From the NCBI RefSeq assembly GCF_010093125.1, contig NZ_NMZQ01000022.1, forward strand, positions 1 through 64,000: a stretch of 64,000 bases of DNA, in the 5' to 3' direction. The notes under the pieces were generated by a model. That model was given only the letters and a program-made list of their open reading frames with translations. It did no database searches and was not told where the DNA came from. Shown in pieces: positions 7,273-16,012 of the stretch (position 1 is its first letter; every line of letters starts with the position of its first letter). The position numbers and the translations under genes are program-made. The stretch is from Veillonella sp. R32 (GTDB lineage: Bacteria; Bacillota; Negativicutes; Veillonellales; Veillonellaceae).

Positions 7273-8226
7273 TTAAATAATTTCAGTGCCAATCCCTTTA
7301 TTGGTGAAAAGTTCTAATAATAATGCATGTGGTTCACGGCCGTCGATGATACTCACTCGTTTGGTGCCACATTGCAAAGCGTGTAAGACGGCTTCTACTT
7401 TGGGAATCATGCCACCTTGAATGGTTCCGTTTTCAATTAAAGCGGTTGCTTCCGTTTGAGGAATGCTGGACAAGAAGGATTTAGGGTCGTCGAGGGCGGT
7501 ATAAATCCCCTTAGTATTAGTGAGCATGAGCAGTTTTTCTGCTTGCAAGGCGCCCGCTACTTCTGCTGCTACATAGTCTGCGTTGATATTGTAAGTCGTT
7601 TCCCCTTTACCGGCCCCAATTGGAGAAATGACAGGGACATACCCATTATCGAGTAAGTCGTTAATTAATTGCGTATTAACAGCGGTTACTTCGCCTACAA
7701 ACCCAATATCTACATGATTCGTTTGGCCGTTAGCTTCATGGACTTCGGCCAATTTTTTATGGGCTTTTAATAGATTGGCATCTTTGCCGGTTAGACCAAT
7801 CGCGGGAATGCCTAGGCTGTTAAGGCGACTGACAATTTCCGCATTGATTTTGCCACCTAATACCATTTGCGCAATGGTGACCGTTTCTGCATCGGTTACG
7901 CGCAGCCCGCTAACAAAGGTACTTGTTTTTCCTACTTTTTCTAAAAAGTTGGTAATATCTGGGCCACCACCGTGGACGAGGACAGGACGAATGCCGATGC
8001 ATTTCATAAGGGCAATATCTTGCATTACTTTGTTTTTTAATTCCTCACTAATCATGGCATTGCCACCGTATTTGATGACCATAGTTTTGCCGGCAAACTT
8101 TTGGATATAAGGCAAGGCTTCAATGAGGATAGAGGCTTTGCTGGCAGCACTTAAGGTGGTGTGGGCGGCCACTTCATCAGGACTATGGACAGGGGCTATA
8201 TTTATAGGGTTGAGTTCGTTGATCAT
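7273..8226 (-). CDS. argB: Acetylglutamate kinase
   Basis: The product phosphorylates N-acetylglutamate. The amino-acid-kinase fold is shown by VIKYGGNAM (ATP site), VHGGGPDI (substrate loop), GLTGKDANL and NINADYVAAEVAGAL. Length is 317 residues, with an N-terminal extension of about 25-30 residues compared with short ArgB proteins. Extensions of this kind occur in arginine-sensitive enzymes, but feedback inhibition cannot be read from sequence alone. Start at 8226 has AAAGGAA upstream. It sits between argJ and argD. Confidence 0.95.
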   Translation of the reverse strand: MINELNPINIAPVHSPDEVAAHTTLSAASKASILIEALPYIQKFAGKTMVIKYGGNAMISEELKNKVMQDIALMKCIGIRPVLVHGGGPDITNFLEKVGKTSTFVSGLRVTDAETVTIAQMVLGGKINAEIVSRLNSLGIPAIGLTGKDANLLKAHKKLAEVHEANGQTNHVDIGFVGEVTAVNTQLINDLLDNGYVPVISPIGAGKGETTYNINADYVAAEVAGALQAEKLLMLTNTKGIYTALDDPKSFLSSIPQTEATALIENGTIQGGMIPKVEAVLHALQCGTKRVSIIDGREPHALLLELFTNKGIGTEII

Positions 8227-8260
8227 AGGAAGGGTTCCTTTCTAATAGAGGCTGAGCGAA

Positions 8261-9481
8261 TCAGGTATGATATTCGCCGTTGATTTTTACGTAGTCATAG
8301 GTTAGGTCGCAGGTCCAAACGGTTGCGTTGGCATCGCCTTCATTGAGTTCTACGGTAACTGTTATATCGTGGGCACTCATAATATCTTTTAACGCTTTTT
8401 CATTATATACAGCACCCATACCGTTTTTAAAAATGGTAATACCACCGATTTTTAAAACTGTTGTGTCAGGATTCATAGGTGCCCCTGCATAGCCGGCTGC
8501 ACAAATGAGGCGCCCCCAGTTTGGATCTTCGCCAAAAAAGGCTGTTTTCACGAGTGGTGAATTGGCAATTGTCATACCTACGAGCTTAGCGTTTTCAAAA
8601 TCCGTAGCGCCTTCTACATTGATAGTAATGAACTTGCTAGCTCCTTCGCCATCGGCGGCAATTTGTTTGGCTAGGGATACAGTAATGGCCATGAGGGCTT
8701 CTTGGAAGAGATAGAAATCTTCGTTTTCCGTGTCAATTACTGTATTTTCAGCAGCTCCGTTGGCAAGGACGATAGCCATATCATTGGTACTCATATCACC
8801 GTCTACGGAAATCATATTGAAGGATTTAGCTACACAAGCGTGCAAGGCTTTTTGAAGTAACGTAGGCGTAATTGCTAAATCGGTAGTGATATAGCAAAGC
8901 ATTGTGGCCATGTTAGGGCGAATCATGCCGGAGCCTTTAGCAATAGCGCCCATATGAATGTCTTTACCATCGATGGTGAAATGTGTACTCGCTGTTTTAG
9001 AATAGGTATCGGTGGTTAAAATTGCTTTACCAGCTAATTCAGAGCCGTCAAAGGTTAAACTATCTACTAAGGTAGGAATAGCTTTCGTAATATCTTGAAT
9101 GGGTAATTGTTGGCCAATAATACCGGTGGAACCTACGATAATATCTTGAGGCTCACAATGAAGGGCTGCAGCAGTAGTTTTGGCCATGGTGTGAGCATCT
9201 GCCAGGCCTTGCGCACCGGTGCAAGCATTGGCACAGCCGGCGTTGGAAATAATGGCATGGGCTGTGCCGGTAGCTACGGTTTCTTTGGAAACATACACGG
9301 GGGCCGCGGCCACTTTATTTTGGGTGAAAGTGCCGGCTACAGCAGCTTTTTTAGCGGTATAAATTAAGGCTAAATCATGTTTGCCACTTTTCTTTAAACC
9401 AGCTTGAATGCCGATGGCTTGAAAGCCTTTAGCGTAAGTAACGCCTTGGGATATGGTATCTAATGTAATAGTTTGTTTCAT
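8261..9481 (-). CDS. argJ: Bifunctional glutamate N-acetyltransferase / amino-acid acetyltransferase
   Basis: ArgJ moves the acetyl group from N-acetylornithine to glutamate and often also makes N-acetylglutamate from acetyl-CoA. The self-cleavage block RPNMATMLC is present; cleavage before its Thr yields the alpha and beta chains. DGDMSTNDM and FGEDPNWGR are further family blocks. The ATG at 9481 (MKQTITLD) is chosen over an upstream in-frame start at 9517 because AGGAGG lies 9 bp before it; this gives 406 residues, the usual length. It shares the operon with argC upstream and argB downstream. No argA is needed with ArgJ recycling. Confidence 0.95.
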   Translation of the reverse strand: MKQTITLDTISQGVTYAKGFQAIGIQAGLKKSGKHDLALIYTAKKAAVAGTFTQNKVAAAPVYVSKETVATGTAHAIISNAGCANACTGAQGLADAHTMAKTTAAALHCEPQDIIVGSTGIIGQQLPIQDITKAIPTLVDSLTFDGSELAGKAILTTDTYSKTASTHFTIDGKDIHMGAIAKGSGMIRPNMATMLCYITTDLAITPTLLQKALHACVAKSFNMISVDGDMSTNDMAIVLANGAAENTVIDTENEDFYLFQEALMAITVSLAKQIAADGEGASKFITINVEGATDFENAKLVGMTIANSPLVKTAFFGEDPNWGRLICAAGYAGAPMNPDTTVLKIGGITIFKNGMGAVYNEKALKDIMSAHDITVTVELNEGDANATVWTCDLTYDYVKINGEYHT

Positions 9482-9548
9482 GGGAAGGACCTCCTTGGTG
9501 GTGAAAAGGATATACAAATTACGGATGATATAGCATCAGGTACAGGTC

Positions 9549-10586
9549 TTATGGATACATAGGCACTAATTGTAAACCGGTTGTTTCTTCATAGCCACAA
9601 GCGATGTTTAAATTTTGAATGGCTTGACCAGCCGCGCCTTTGACTAGATTGTCGATAGCACTGAGGACGATAACCCGATGGGTACGGGGATCTACATGCC
9701 AACCTAAATCAATAAAATTGGAGCCCCGTACATATTTTGTATTAGGATAGGCGCCTTCGCCACGTAATCGGACGAAGGGTTCCTGGCCATAGGCCCTTTC
9801 AAAGGCTTTAGTTACTTCATCAATACTTACTGATGGTAATAAATTGGCGTAGGCGGTGGCTAAGATGCCACGACTCATAGGTACTAAATGGGGTGTGAAG
9901 TTAATAAGTACCGGTGCTTCATTTAGTTCGCTTAGCGCTTGTTCTATTTCCGGAGTATGGCGATGCTTGGCTACACCATAGGCCTTAAAAGCATCATAGA
10001 ATTCAGGATAATGAGTATCTTCTTTTGGTGAACGACCAGCACCTGAAGTACCCGATTTAGCATCGATAATAATAGTCGAAGTATCGATGAGTTTGGCTTT
10101 AACTAATGGGGCTAGGGCTAAGATGGAAGCCGTTGTGTAGCAACCGGCATTGCCGATAATCTTCGCGGTTTTAATGGCTTCACGATTTAATTCTGCTAAG
10201 CCGTAGACTCTGTTAGCCTTAGGGTGCGTATGGGCTACATGATACCAAGTTTCATAAGTAGCTGTGTTGCTGAAACGATAATCAGCGCCTAAGTCAATTA
10301 AGCGTGCGGCCGTATTTTCTAAGGCTAACCCTACTTTCATAGCATGTCCATGGGGTAAAGCGACGAAGATAAAGTCGCTATCTTGGGCAATGGTTGGTAA
10401 AGCATTTAGGCTTTCTAAGGTTAGGGTGGTAAGGCCTAGCAGATGGGGATATACATCACTTAAGGCTTTGCCTGCATGACTTTCAGACGTTACGTGCGTT
10501 ATGGTTACTTTAGGATGTTGTAATAGTAATTTAACTAATTCGGCGCCTGCATAGCCGGTGGCACCAATAATACTTACTTTGGTCAT
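9549..10586 (-). CDS. argC: N-acetyl-gamma-glutamyl-phosphate reductase
   Basis: ArgC is an NADPH-dependent reductase making N-acetylglutamate semialdehyde. The N-terminal Rossmann motif IIGATGYAGAE is at residues 6-16, the catalytic cysteine is Cys149 in GNAGCYTT, and HRHTPEIEQ lies downstream. The 345-residue length is typical. GAGGAG precedes the ATG at 10586. It is the first gene of the arginine operon, behind a promoter with ArgR-like boxes. Confidence 0.95.
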   Translation of the reverse strand: MTKVSIIGATGYAGAELVKLLLQHPKVTITHVTSESHAGKALSDVYPHLLGLTTLTLESLNALPTIAQDSDFIFVALPHGHAMKVGLALENTAARLIDLGADYRFSNTATYETWYHVAHTHPKANRVYGLAELNREAIKTAKIIGNAGCYTTASILALAPLVKAKLIDTSTIIIDAKSGTSGAGRSPKEDTHYPEFYDAFKAYGVAKHRHTPEIEQALSELNEAPVLINFTPHLVPMSRGILATAYANLLPSVSIDEVTKAFERAYGQEPFVRLRGEGAYPNTKYVRGSNFIDLGWHVDPRTHRVIVLSAIDNLVKGAAGQAIQNLNIACGYEETTGLQLVPMYP

Positions 10587-10619
10587 TTGAATCGCTCCTC
10601 TAATACTTGTTAATCGTTT

Positions 10620-10637
10620 GGTGAATATGTATTCGTA
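10620..10637. promoter_or_regulatory. ARG box (ArgR/AhrC operator) near argC start
   Basis: The site reads TGAATATGTATTCG, matching the ARG-box core TGAAT, 4 bp, ATTCA at 9 of 10 positions. It lies 34 bp upstream of the argC start codon. Confidence 0.6.
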
Positions 10638-10718
10638 ATTTTTCCTTATATAAAGGTATAACTTACTAGCGTTGTTAGTTTAACTTCGTTTAGTGGCGAG
10701 ATAATAACTATATCTCGA

Positions 10719-10736
10719 AAGAATTAATATTCATAA
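10719..10736. promoter_or_regulatory. ARG box (ArgR/AhrC operator) in argC leader
   Basis: The minus strand reads TGAATATTAATTCT, a 9 of 10 match to the ARG-box core. The same core (ATTAATATTC followed by RTAA on the plus strand) recurs at the argG promoter, which supports a shared regulator. Confidence 0.65.
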
Positions 10737-10763
10737 AACGCGCATAAAAATTCTATGCTTGGA

Positions 10764-10793
10764 ATTATACACCTATATAGTATAAAAATGCAA
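10764..10793 (-). promoter_or_regulatory. argC operon promoter
   Basis: On the minus strand TTGCAT (10788-10793) and TATAAT (10764-10769) are 18 bp apart. The -35 overlaps a weaker ARG-box-like sequence at 10789-10803. argG uses the same TTGCAT -35. Confidence 0.6.
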
Positions 10794-10865
10794 TATGAAT
10801 TCATAAAAATTCCTTAAGAAAGTAATATAACTTGGACATACTAAAAATGATTATATGTAAAGGTG

Positions 10866-10900
10866 CATAAAAAAACACCGTTAGGCAAGCCTAACGGTGC
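10866..10900 (-). terminator. Intrinsic terminator of the AEC transporter gene
   Basis: Arms CACCGTTAGG and CCTAACGGTG (10876-10899) form a perfect 10-bp stem. On the minus strand it is followed by a run of seven T. Confidence 0.85.
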
Positions 10901-10941
10901 AAAACTATGTAGTTTTAGAGGTGATATATATCACGTTGTAA

Positions 10942-11919
10942 TTAAATAGGGAAGGTATAATAAGCAAAGAGAATGGCTAACGGCATGGTTATAGCAGAGA
11001 GCAAAGTAGTAGACATAACCACTTGGGTAGCAAACTCTGGATTGTTTTTCATTTCAAAGGCAATGAGGGCTGTATTAACGGCAGACGGTACGCTATAGGT
11101 AATAATAATAGCTTGGGCTGCAATAGGGTCTACTGGTTTATAGAAGACAATGTATAAGAGCATGACAATACATGCTAGAATAGGTCCGCCTATAAGCCGT
11201 AAGGAGGTCGTAATCATAACATCTTTTTTAAAGAAGTTATAAGGGGTACGACTCATTTGGACCCCTAAGGTAATCATGGCCATACCTACGAAAGCGCTAG
11301 CAAAGATATTAAGCGGTGACCAAAGGACTAAGGACGTCAAATCATAAGGAATCAGACGAGCTAATAAGGCCGCTGGGGCGGCGTAGAGTACGGGCATATG
11401 AAATACTAATTTTAAGGCATCGTGCCGTGTTAAGAGGCCAGAACCAGCTTGGTAAAAGCCTAACGTATTACAGAAGATAGTCTGAATAATAAAAGTGGCA
11501 ATAACGGCGACAATGCCTGCTTCTAAATACGGCGTTTGCCCATCAACGATGTAAGGCATATTGGAGAATACGAAGGTAGCAATGGCGACGCCAATGTTGC
11601 CACCATTGTTGAACATCGTAGCATTGCGCACAATTTGTGTTTTTTTTCGATCATAGCCAAAAAATTTAGAAACCCCTAAGGCCATGAAGCTATTGGAGAA
11701 GAGTATGATGAAAGCACACACTGAAATACCAATGCTCTCGGTGGTTAGGTGAGCAGTATATAAAGATCTAAATACATAGGCTGGGAGTAGAATGAAGAAG
11801 TTTAATTTGCTCAAAGATCGCAAATCAAGATTGAAGTTTTTATCCAATATGAAGCCTACCGCAACTAAGACTAAAATTGGAACGACACTTGTCCAGAAGA
11901 TATGTAGAAATAATGACAA
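10942..11919 (-). CDS. AEC (auxin efflux carrier) family transporter
   Basis: This 325-residue membrane protein has about ten hydrophobic segments and the AEC/MleP-like layout: an N-terminal bundle with LNFFILLPAYVFRSL, a polar centre with NATMFNNGGNIG, and a C-terminal bundle with SVPSAVNTALIAFEM. Bacterial members carry small organic acids such as malate, but the substrate here is unknown. Translation starts at TTG: AGGAGG lies 8 bp before the TTG at 11919, with no better ATG. It is a single-gene unit ended by the 10876-10899 hairpin. Confidence 0.8.
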   Translation of the reverse strand: MSLFLHIFWTSVVPILVLVAVGFILDKNFNLDLRSLSKLNFFILLPAYVFRSLYTAHLTTESIGISVCAFIILFSNSFMALGVSKFFGYDRKKTQIVRNATMFNNGGNIGVAIATFVFSNMPYIVDGQTPYLEAGIVAVIATFIIQTIFCNTLGFYQAGSGLLTRHDALKLVFHMPVLYAAPAALLARLIPYDLTSLVLWSPLNIFASAFVGMAMITLGVQMSRTPYNFFKKDVMITTSLRLIGGPILACIVMLLYIVFYKPVDPIAAQAIIITYSVPSAVNTALIAFEMKNNPEFATQVVMSTTLLSAITMPLAILFAYYTFPI

Positions 11920-12233
11920 TAGAATGGCCTCCTTTACATTTCTATTACACTACTATTACACTATGTTTCATTTATACTATAACTCAATTACATTGTAAAA
12001 GACAACTAAAAGGCGGTTGAATTTAGTCGATACATTACTAATTTCTTATGCGCTTTAAATACCGCTAAAAAATAGGGAATTAAAAGAGGCGCTTTATATT
12101 ACATTTCCTTAGTAAATGGAGTATAATAAATTTACAAATAGTCATTCTTAATATGGGGAATGATAGTGCACATTTGTATGTAGGTGTACTAAATAATGTG
12201 AGATTACTTAGTGTGTTGAAGGAGGCAATTACT
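11920..12233. other. Divergent intergenic region with probable modA promoter
   Basis: A plausible modABC promoter is TTACAT (12099-12104) and TATAAT (12122-12127) with 17-bp spacing, leaving a leader of about 100 bases. The leader has a short inverted repeat CATTC/GAATG (12143-12162). No coding region of its own is supported. Confidence 0.5.
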
Positions 12234-13037
12234 ATGAAACGGTACAGAATGTGGCTTATGGTAGCTTTGAGCGCCATGGCGTTGGCAGTGTCTGGTTGTG
12301 GAGGCTCGTCAAATGATCAAAAAGAGGCGCAAGCAGCGAAATCAGAAAGTATCACTGTATCGGCTGCAGCTAGCTTGCAAGCAGCTGCTAATGAATTAAA
12401 AGATAATTTTATTAAGTCGCGTCATTTAGACCCTACTCAGATTACCCTTAATTTTGGTGGTTCTGGTACATTACGCCAACAAATAGAAAATGGGGCCCCA
12501 GCTAGTATTTTTATTTCGGCTGATGAAAAAAATATGCATCAATTACAGGAAAAGAATTTAGTGACTAAGGTAAAACCTTTGGTAGCGAATTCGTTAGTAC
12601 TAATTGTGCTAAAAGATAAACCACAGCTTACGATTGAACAGTTGCCAAGTGTTAATCGCTTAGCTCTTGGGACAGTAGAAACAGTACCAGCTGGTAAATA
12701 TGCTAAGCAGACGTTGACCAAATTAAACTTATGGGATCAAGTAGAAAGTAAAGTAGTGTATGCGAAAGACGTTAAAGCGGTAGCCGCGTATGTGGCAGAA
12801 GGCTCTGCTGATGCAGGCTTTGTATATAAAACGGATGCCCTTGATTTGAAAGACCGCGTTCAAATTACAGCTACGGCACCAAGTGATAGTCATGACTCAA
12901 TTCGCTATCCTATTGCTATTGTAACGAAATATGATAATGACTTAGCGCAGCAATTCTATGAATATTTAACAAGCAACGAAGCACAACAGATTTTACAAAA
13001 ATACGGCTTTACTAATGTAGATAACAGCGCTAAATAA
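12234..13037 (+). CDS. modA: Molybdate-binding lipoprotein of the ABC importer
   Basis: ModA captures molybdate or tungstate outside the membrane and delivers it to ModBC. The 267-residue form begins MKRYRMW, has a lipoprotein signal with VSGCGG (lipobox Cys), then the substrate-binding protein core. That core opens SAAASLQAA, followed by FGGSGTLRQQIENGAPASIFISA, the ModA oxyanion-binding signature. C-terminal YPIAIVTKY is also typical. ATG 12234 is preferred over an upstream in-frame start at 12153 because GGAGG lies about 8 bp before it and the signal peptide starts there. modB and modC follow. Confidence 0.93.
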   Translation: MKRYRMWLMVALSAMALAVSGCGGSSNDQKEAQAAKSESITVSAAASLQAAANELKDNFIKSRHLDPTQITLNFGGSGTLRQQIENGAPASIFISADEKNMHQLQEKNLVTKVKPLVANSLVLIVLKDKPQLTIEQLPSVNRLALGTVETVPAGKYAKQTLTKLNLWDQVESKVVYAKDVKAVAAYVAEGSADAGFVYKTDALDLKDRVQITATAPSDSHDSIRYPIAIVTKYDNDLAQQFYEYLTSNEAQQILQKYGFTNVDNSAK

Positions 13038-13166
13038 TTGACTGTATACTAAGACTACAGCGTATACTACTAATAATAGATATATTAATATACGGTAGTT
13101 ACTATTTGTCCGTGATTGAGGAATTGTAACTCTAGAGAGTTGCAAGAATTAGAAAGGTTGTTGTAT

Positions 13167-13835
13167 ATGAGCCCTTTATGGCTATCGTTAGAGGTAGCAA
13201 GTATTGCTCTCTGTAACATAGTCATAGGGGGCTTATTGCTTTGTTATATGCTGAAACGCTACCGTTTTCCTGGGAAGGCCTTAATTGATTCAATTGTAAC
13301 CTTGCCGCTTGTATTGCCGCCTGTCGTGGTGGGGTTTGCTTTACTGCTAGTGTTTACACCGGGCAATGCCTTAGGTGCTTGGTTAGAGACACAAGGCTGG
13401 CAAGTGGTATTTTCAAAAGCTGGCGCCATTTTAGCTTCTTCTATCATTGGGTTTCCTTTGTTTTATCAGACCGTACGCGCTGCCCTAGGATCTATTGATC
13501 CTGCTGTAGAAGATGTGGCCCGTACTTTAGGTGCTTCGGAATGGCGCATCTTTTTTACCATATCGATTCCTTTGGCCTGGAAAGGAATTTTAACAGGCAG
13601 CATCCTAGCCTTTAGTCGAGCTCTTGGAGAATTTGGCGCTACCATCTTGATTGCTGGTAATATTCCTGGCGTTACGCGCACGATGCCGTTAGCGATTTAC
13701 TCCTTGGTAGAATTTGGCGATTATACGGGGGCTTTTGAGCTAGTTGTGTATATTTGTGCCCTTACGTTAGGCCTTTTGTGGACAGTACATTTTATTACTA
13801 AAGGGTCCTTATTTCACTATCAAGAAGAACGTTAG
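13167..13835 (+). CDS. modB: Molybdate ABC transporter permease
   Basis: The permease forms the membrane channel for molybdate. The 222-residue protein has five hydrophobic segments and the EAA loop DVARTLGASEWRIFFTISIP, then GEFGATILIAGNIPG, both highly typical of ModB/CysT-type permeases. The ATG at 13167 (MSPLWLSLE) with AAAGG upstream is chosen; a TTG at 13116 would add 17 residues that do not look like ModB. It lies 129 bp after modA and 11 bp before modC. Confidence 0.93.
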   Translation: MSPLWLSLEVASIALCNIVIGGLLLCYMLKRYRFPGKALIDSIVTLPLVLPPVVVGFALLLVFTPGNALGAWLETQGWQVVFSKAGAILASSIIGFPLFYQTVRAALGSIDPAVEDVARTLGASEWRIFFTISIPLAWKGILTGSILAFSRALGEFGATILIAGNIPGVTRTMPLAIYSLVEFGDYTGAFELVVYICALTLGLLWTVHFITKGSLFHYQEER

Positions 13836-13846
13836 GAGGTACGGAG

Positions 13847-14473
13847 ATGATATATTTTGATATAGCTGTACAGCGGCCTACGATTTTGGTGCAAGGTAAG
13901 GGAACTTTGGATGTGGGGATTACGGCATTAACAGGGGCGTCTGGCAATGGCAAGTCTACTCTAATAAAAAGCTTGGCGGGGTTAATAAAACCTAAAGCAG
14001 GGTTTATCAAACAAGATGAGAATTATTGGTTTCATCATGGACAAAACCTATTTGTTAAGCCACAGGCCCGTCATGTGGGCTATATGCCACAAGGTAATAT
14101 TATTTTCCCTCATATGAGCGTATTACATAATATTACGTATAGTAAACGCGGTGACGAGCCTTTATTAGCGCATATTTTAGAACGGTTACAATTAGAACGA
14201 TATAGCCATACGAAGGCGGGAAATCTATCGGGCGGGGAACAACAGCGGGTAGCCCTAGGGCGTGCTTTATATGCAAAACCATGTGTACTACTGTTAGATG
14301 AGCCTTTATCTGCATTAGATTGGACTCTGCGTCATCAAGTGCAGGCTGATATTGTGGCGATTATTAAAGAATGGAATATACCTTGTTTGTGGGTTACCCA
14401 TGATGAGGAAGAAGCGAAGGCCGTAGGCGATTATCGCTGGAGTTTTGAAAAAGGAATCTTACAAGGTAGTTAA
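13847..14473 (+). CDS. modC: Molybdate ABC transporter ATPase, short form without TOBE domain
   Basis: The ATPase powers ModB. Walker A GASGNGKST is near residue 31, signature LSGGEQQR near residue 127, Walker B VLLLDEPLSALD and the switch His in THDEEEA. At 208 residues it ends right after the ATPase domain, while the classical ModC (about 350) carries a C-terminal TOBE domain that binds molybdate. The frame is intact and a terminator follows closely, so this looks like a natural short form. AGGAGG precedes the ATG. Confidence 0.9.
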   Translation: MIYFDIAVQRPTILVQGKGTLDVGITALTGASGNGKSTLIKSLAGLIKPKAGFIKQDENYWFHHGQNLFVKPQARHVGYMPQGNIIFPHMSVLHNITYSKRGDEPLLAHILERLQLERYSHTKAGNLSGGEQQRVALGRALYAKPCVLLLDEPLSALDWTLRHQVQADIVAIIKEWNIPCLWVTHDEEEAKAVGDYRWSFEKGILQGS

Positions 14474-14489
14474 AAATACAATCATAGTT

Positions 14490-14533
14490 AAGGGATAGGA
14501 CAGCCTGAATGCAGGAGGTCCTATCCCTTTTTG
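14490..14533 (+). terminator. Terminator of modABC
   Basis: Arms AAGGGATAGGAC and GTCCTATCCCTT pair perfectly and are followed by TTT. Confidence 0.85.
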
Positions 14534-14542
14534 TAAATAAAA

Positions 14543-14576
14543 ACGAGAAAAAGACCCCGAAGGGCCTTTTTCTCGT
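14543..14576. terminator. Second hairpin downstream of modC
   Basis: Arms ACGAGAAAAAG (left) and CTTTTTCTCGT (right) plus CCC/GGG form a long stem about 10 bp after the first terminator. Both flanks are A/T-rich, so the direction is unclear. Confidence 0.5.
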
Positions 14577-14800
14577 ACTTTCTTATGGAAACCACTTGGT
14601 TTCAAATCATATAATACGCCACTTGGCGTTAGTACCAATTGAACTTTCCAATATATGCTAAATCAGGAAATACTCATTTCCTTTTATACTAGGATAATCG
14701 ATACACCGATTATAGTGCACTTGTATAGCTTTAGATTAGCACTTGCTTGTATTATGAAAACTCACTTGAGTACTGTGTTTTCCGCACAGTTTACTTTAAA

Positions 14801-15349
14801 TTATAAAGTTGTTTCAATGTGTTGGGAGAAGAATGCTTGTGGATGAGCACATACTGGGCAAATCTGAGGAGCTTCTGTACCTACATGAATGTAACCACAG
14901 TTTGCACAGATCCATGCTACTGGCTGTTCGCGTTTGAATACACGGCCACCATTTACATATTCTACCAAGTCAAGATAACGTTGTTCATGACGAGCTTCGA
15001 TTTTACCAACTTGTTCGAACAAGTAAGCAATTTTAGTGAAACCTTCTTCTTTTGCTACTTTAGCAAATTCTGGGTACATTTCAGTGTGTTCGTAGTTTTC
15101 ACCAGCAGCTGCATCTTTTAAGTTAACAACTACGTCAGCACTTACATCGCCACCGTGTAATAATTTGAACCATACTTTAGCATGTGCGCTTTCATTCAAA
15201 GCAGTTTCTTCGAAGTAATCAGCGATTTTGTTTAAACCAGCTTTGCGAGCTGCAGAAGCGTAGTAAGTATATTTGCGGTTAGCTTGGGATTCGCCAGCAA
15301 AAGCGGCTTGTAAGTTTTGTTCTGTTTTTGTACCTTTTAATTCAGACAT
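14801..15349 (-). CDS. rbr: Rubrerythrin
   Basis: Rubrerythrin reduces hydrogen peroxide in anaerobes. This 182-residue protein has the N-terminal four-helix di-iron domain (GESQANRKYTYYA, ETALNESAHAKVW, YEHTEMYPEFA and GKIEARHEQRY supply the Glu/His ligands). The C-terminal rubredoxin-like domain has Cys pairs in CANCGY and CPVCAHP. Start at 15349 is set by GGAGAG upstream. It is a single-gene unit. A perfect 20-bp palindrome lies just before its ribosome binding site, likely a redox or metal operator. Confidence 0.95.
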   Translation of the reverse strand: MSELKGTKTEQNLQAAFAGESQANRKYTYYASAARKAGLNKIADYFEETALNESAHAKVWFKLLHGGDVSADVVVNLKDAAAGENYEHTEMYPEFAKVAKEEGFTKIAYLFEQVGKIEARHEQRYLDLVEYVNGGRVFKREQPVAWICANCGYIHVGTEAPQICPVCAHPQAFFSQHIETTL

Positions 15350-16012
15350 GTTAATCTCTCCTTCTTTATTGTAGTAACTTTACTACAATCATAATGTACT
15401 TACAAACATGAAGTAAAAAATTAATAATAGCTTAGAAATACACTTTATAATGTTTACAACAATTCAAACTAATGAATAATCATTGTTGATTACATTATAG
15501 ACTATGAAATTGAGAAAATCAAGTCCTGAAATCGAAAAACTTCAAAAAATATCTATTTGATAAACATTATCAATGCTTGATTTTACAGGCTTCTTGGATT
15601 GTTGATGTCGGAAATTAAGCAAGGTTATGCTTGTTGTGAAATTGAGAATGGATATCGTTGCAAAAGAGTTTTCTAATGAGAATTGCCTATAAAATAGTAG
15701 GAATTAACTTGAGTACCTACTATGGGTAGTGCACAATATATTTTTATATACTATACATAGTGTAGTATGAAGAATTTGATGCACTTTAGAAAACAGTACG
15801 CATAAATTTTGATTCGGTATATAATAGAAAGTATAAGAGAATCAACATTTTAAAAACGTAAGTCAATGAACGTTTGTAACCTTGTAAGTAAACGAGTACT
15901 TGTAACATTGTGAGTAAATAAGCTTGTATGTAGCGTGTATACTTTGATGATGCGTAATTTAGCAATATTAGCAATAATTGTACTGTATATTAAATCTATT
16001 GAGGAGGCGTGT
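15350..16012. other. Divergent intergenic region, AT-rich, with palindromes
   Basis: It holds the rbr operator palindrome (15369-15388) and a second dyad ACTATACATAGTGTAGT at 15750-15766. A short reading frame upstream of DUF951 (from 15935) is in frame but has no ribosome binding site of its own. No other coding region was seen. Confidence 0.5.
15369..15388. promoter_or_regulatory. Perfect 20-bp palindrome upstream of rubrerythrin
   Basis: TTGTAGTAACTTTACTACAA is a 9-bp perfect inverted repeat with a 2-bp centre, about 8 bp upstream of the rbr Shine-Dalgarno. It is not a classical PerR (TTATAATNATTATAA) or Fur box. The regulator is unknown. Confidence 0.6.

Larger units (their letters stand above)
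10587..10941. other. Control region of the arginine operon and terminator of the AEC transporter gene
   Basis: The segment holds the argC promoter (10764-10793), two to three ArgR-like boxes and the 10876-10899 hairpin, each listed separately. No coding region was seen. Confidence 0.7.
14474..14800. other. Intergenic region with terminators and a cluster of short stem-loops
   Basis: After two hairpins (listed) come small inverted repeats: GAAACC/GGTTTC (14587-14602), ACGCC/GGCGT, GGAAA/TTTCC and ATAATCG/CGATTAT. ACTGTG/CACAGT at 14771-14790 may be the rubrerythrin terminator on the minus strand. No supported coding region. Confidence 0.5.

Noticed and set aside
13116-13166. Longer modB starting at TTG 13116
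   Set aside because: The extra 17 residues are polar and unlike ModB, and a better ATG with its own AAAGG lies at 13167.
14655-14846. 63-codon frame between modC and rbr
   Set aside because: No ribosome site, overlaps stem-loops and the rbr 3' end.
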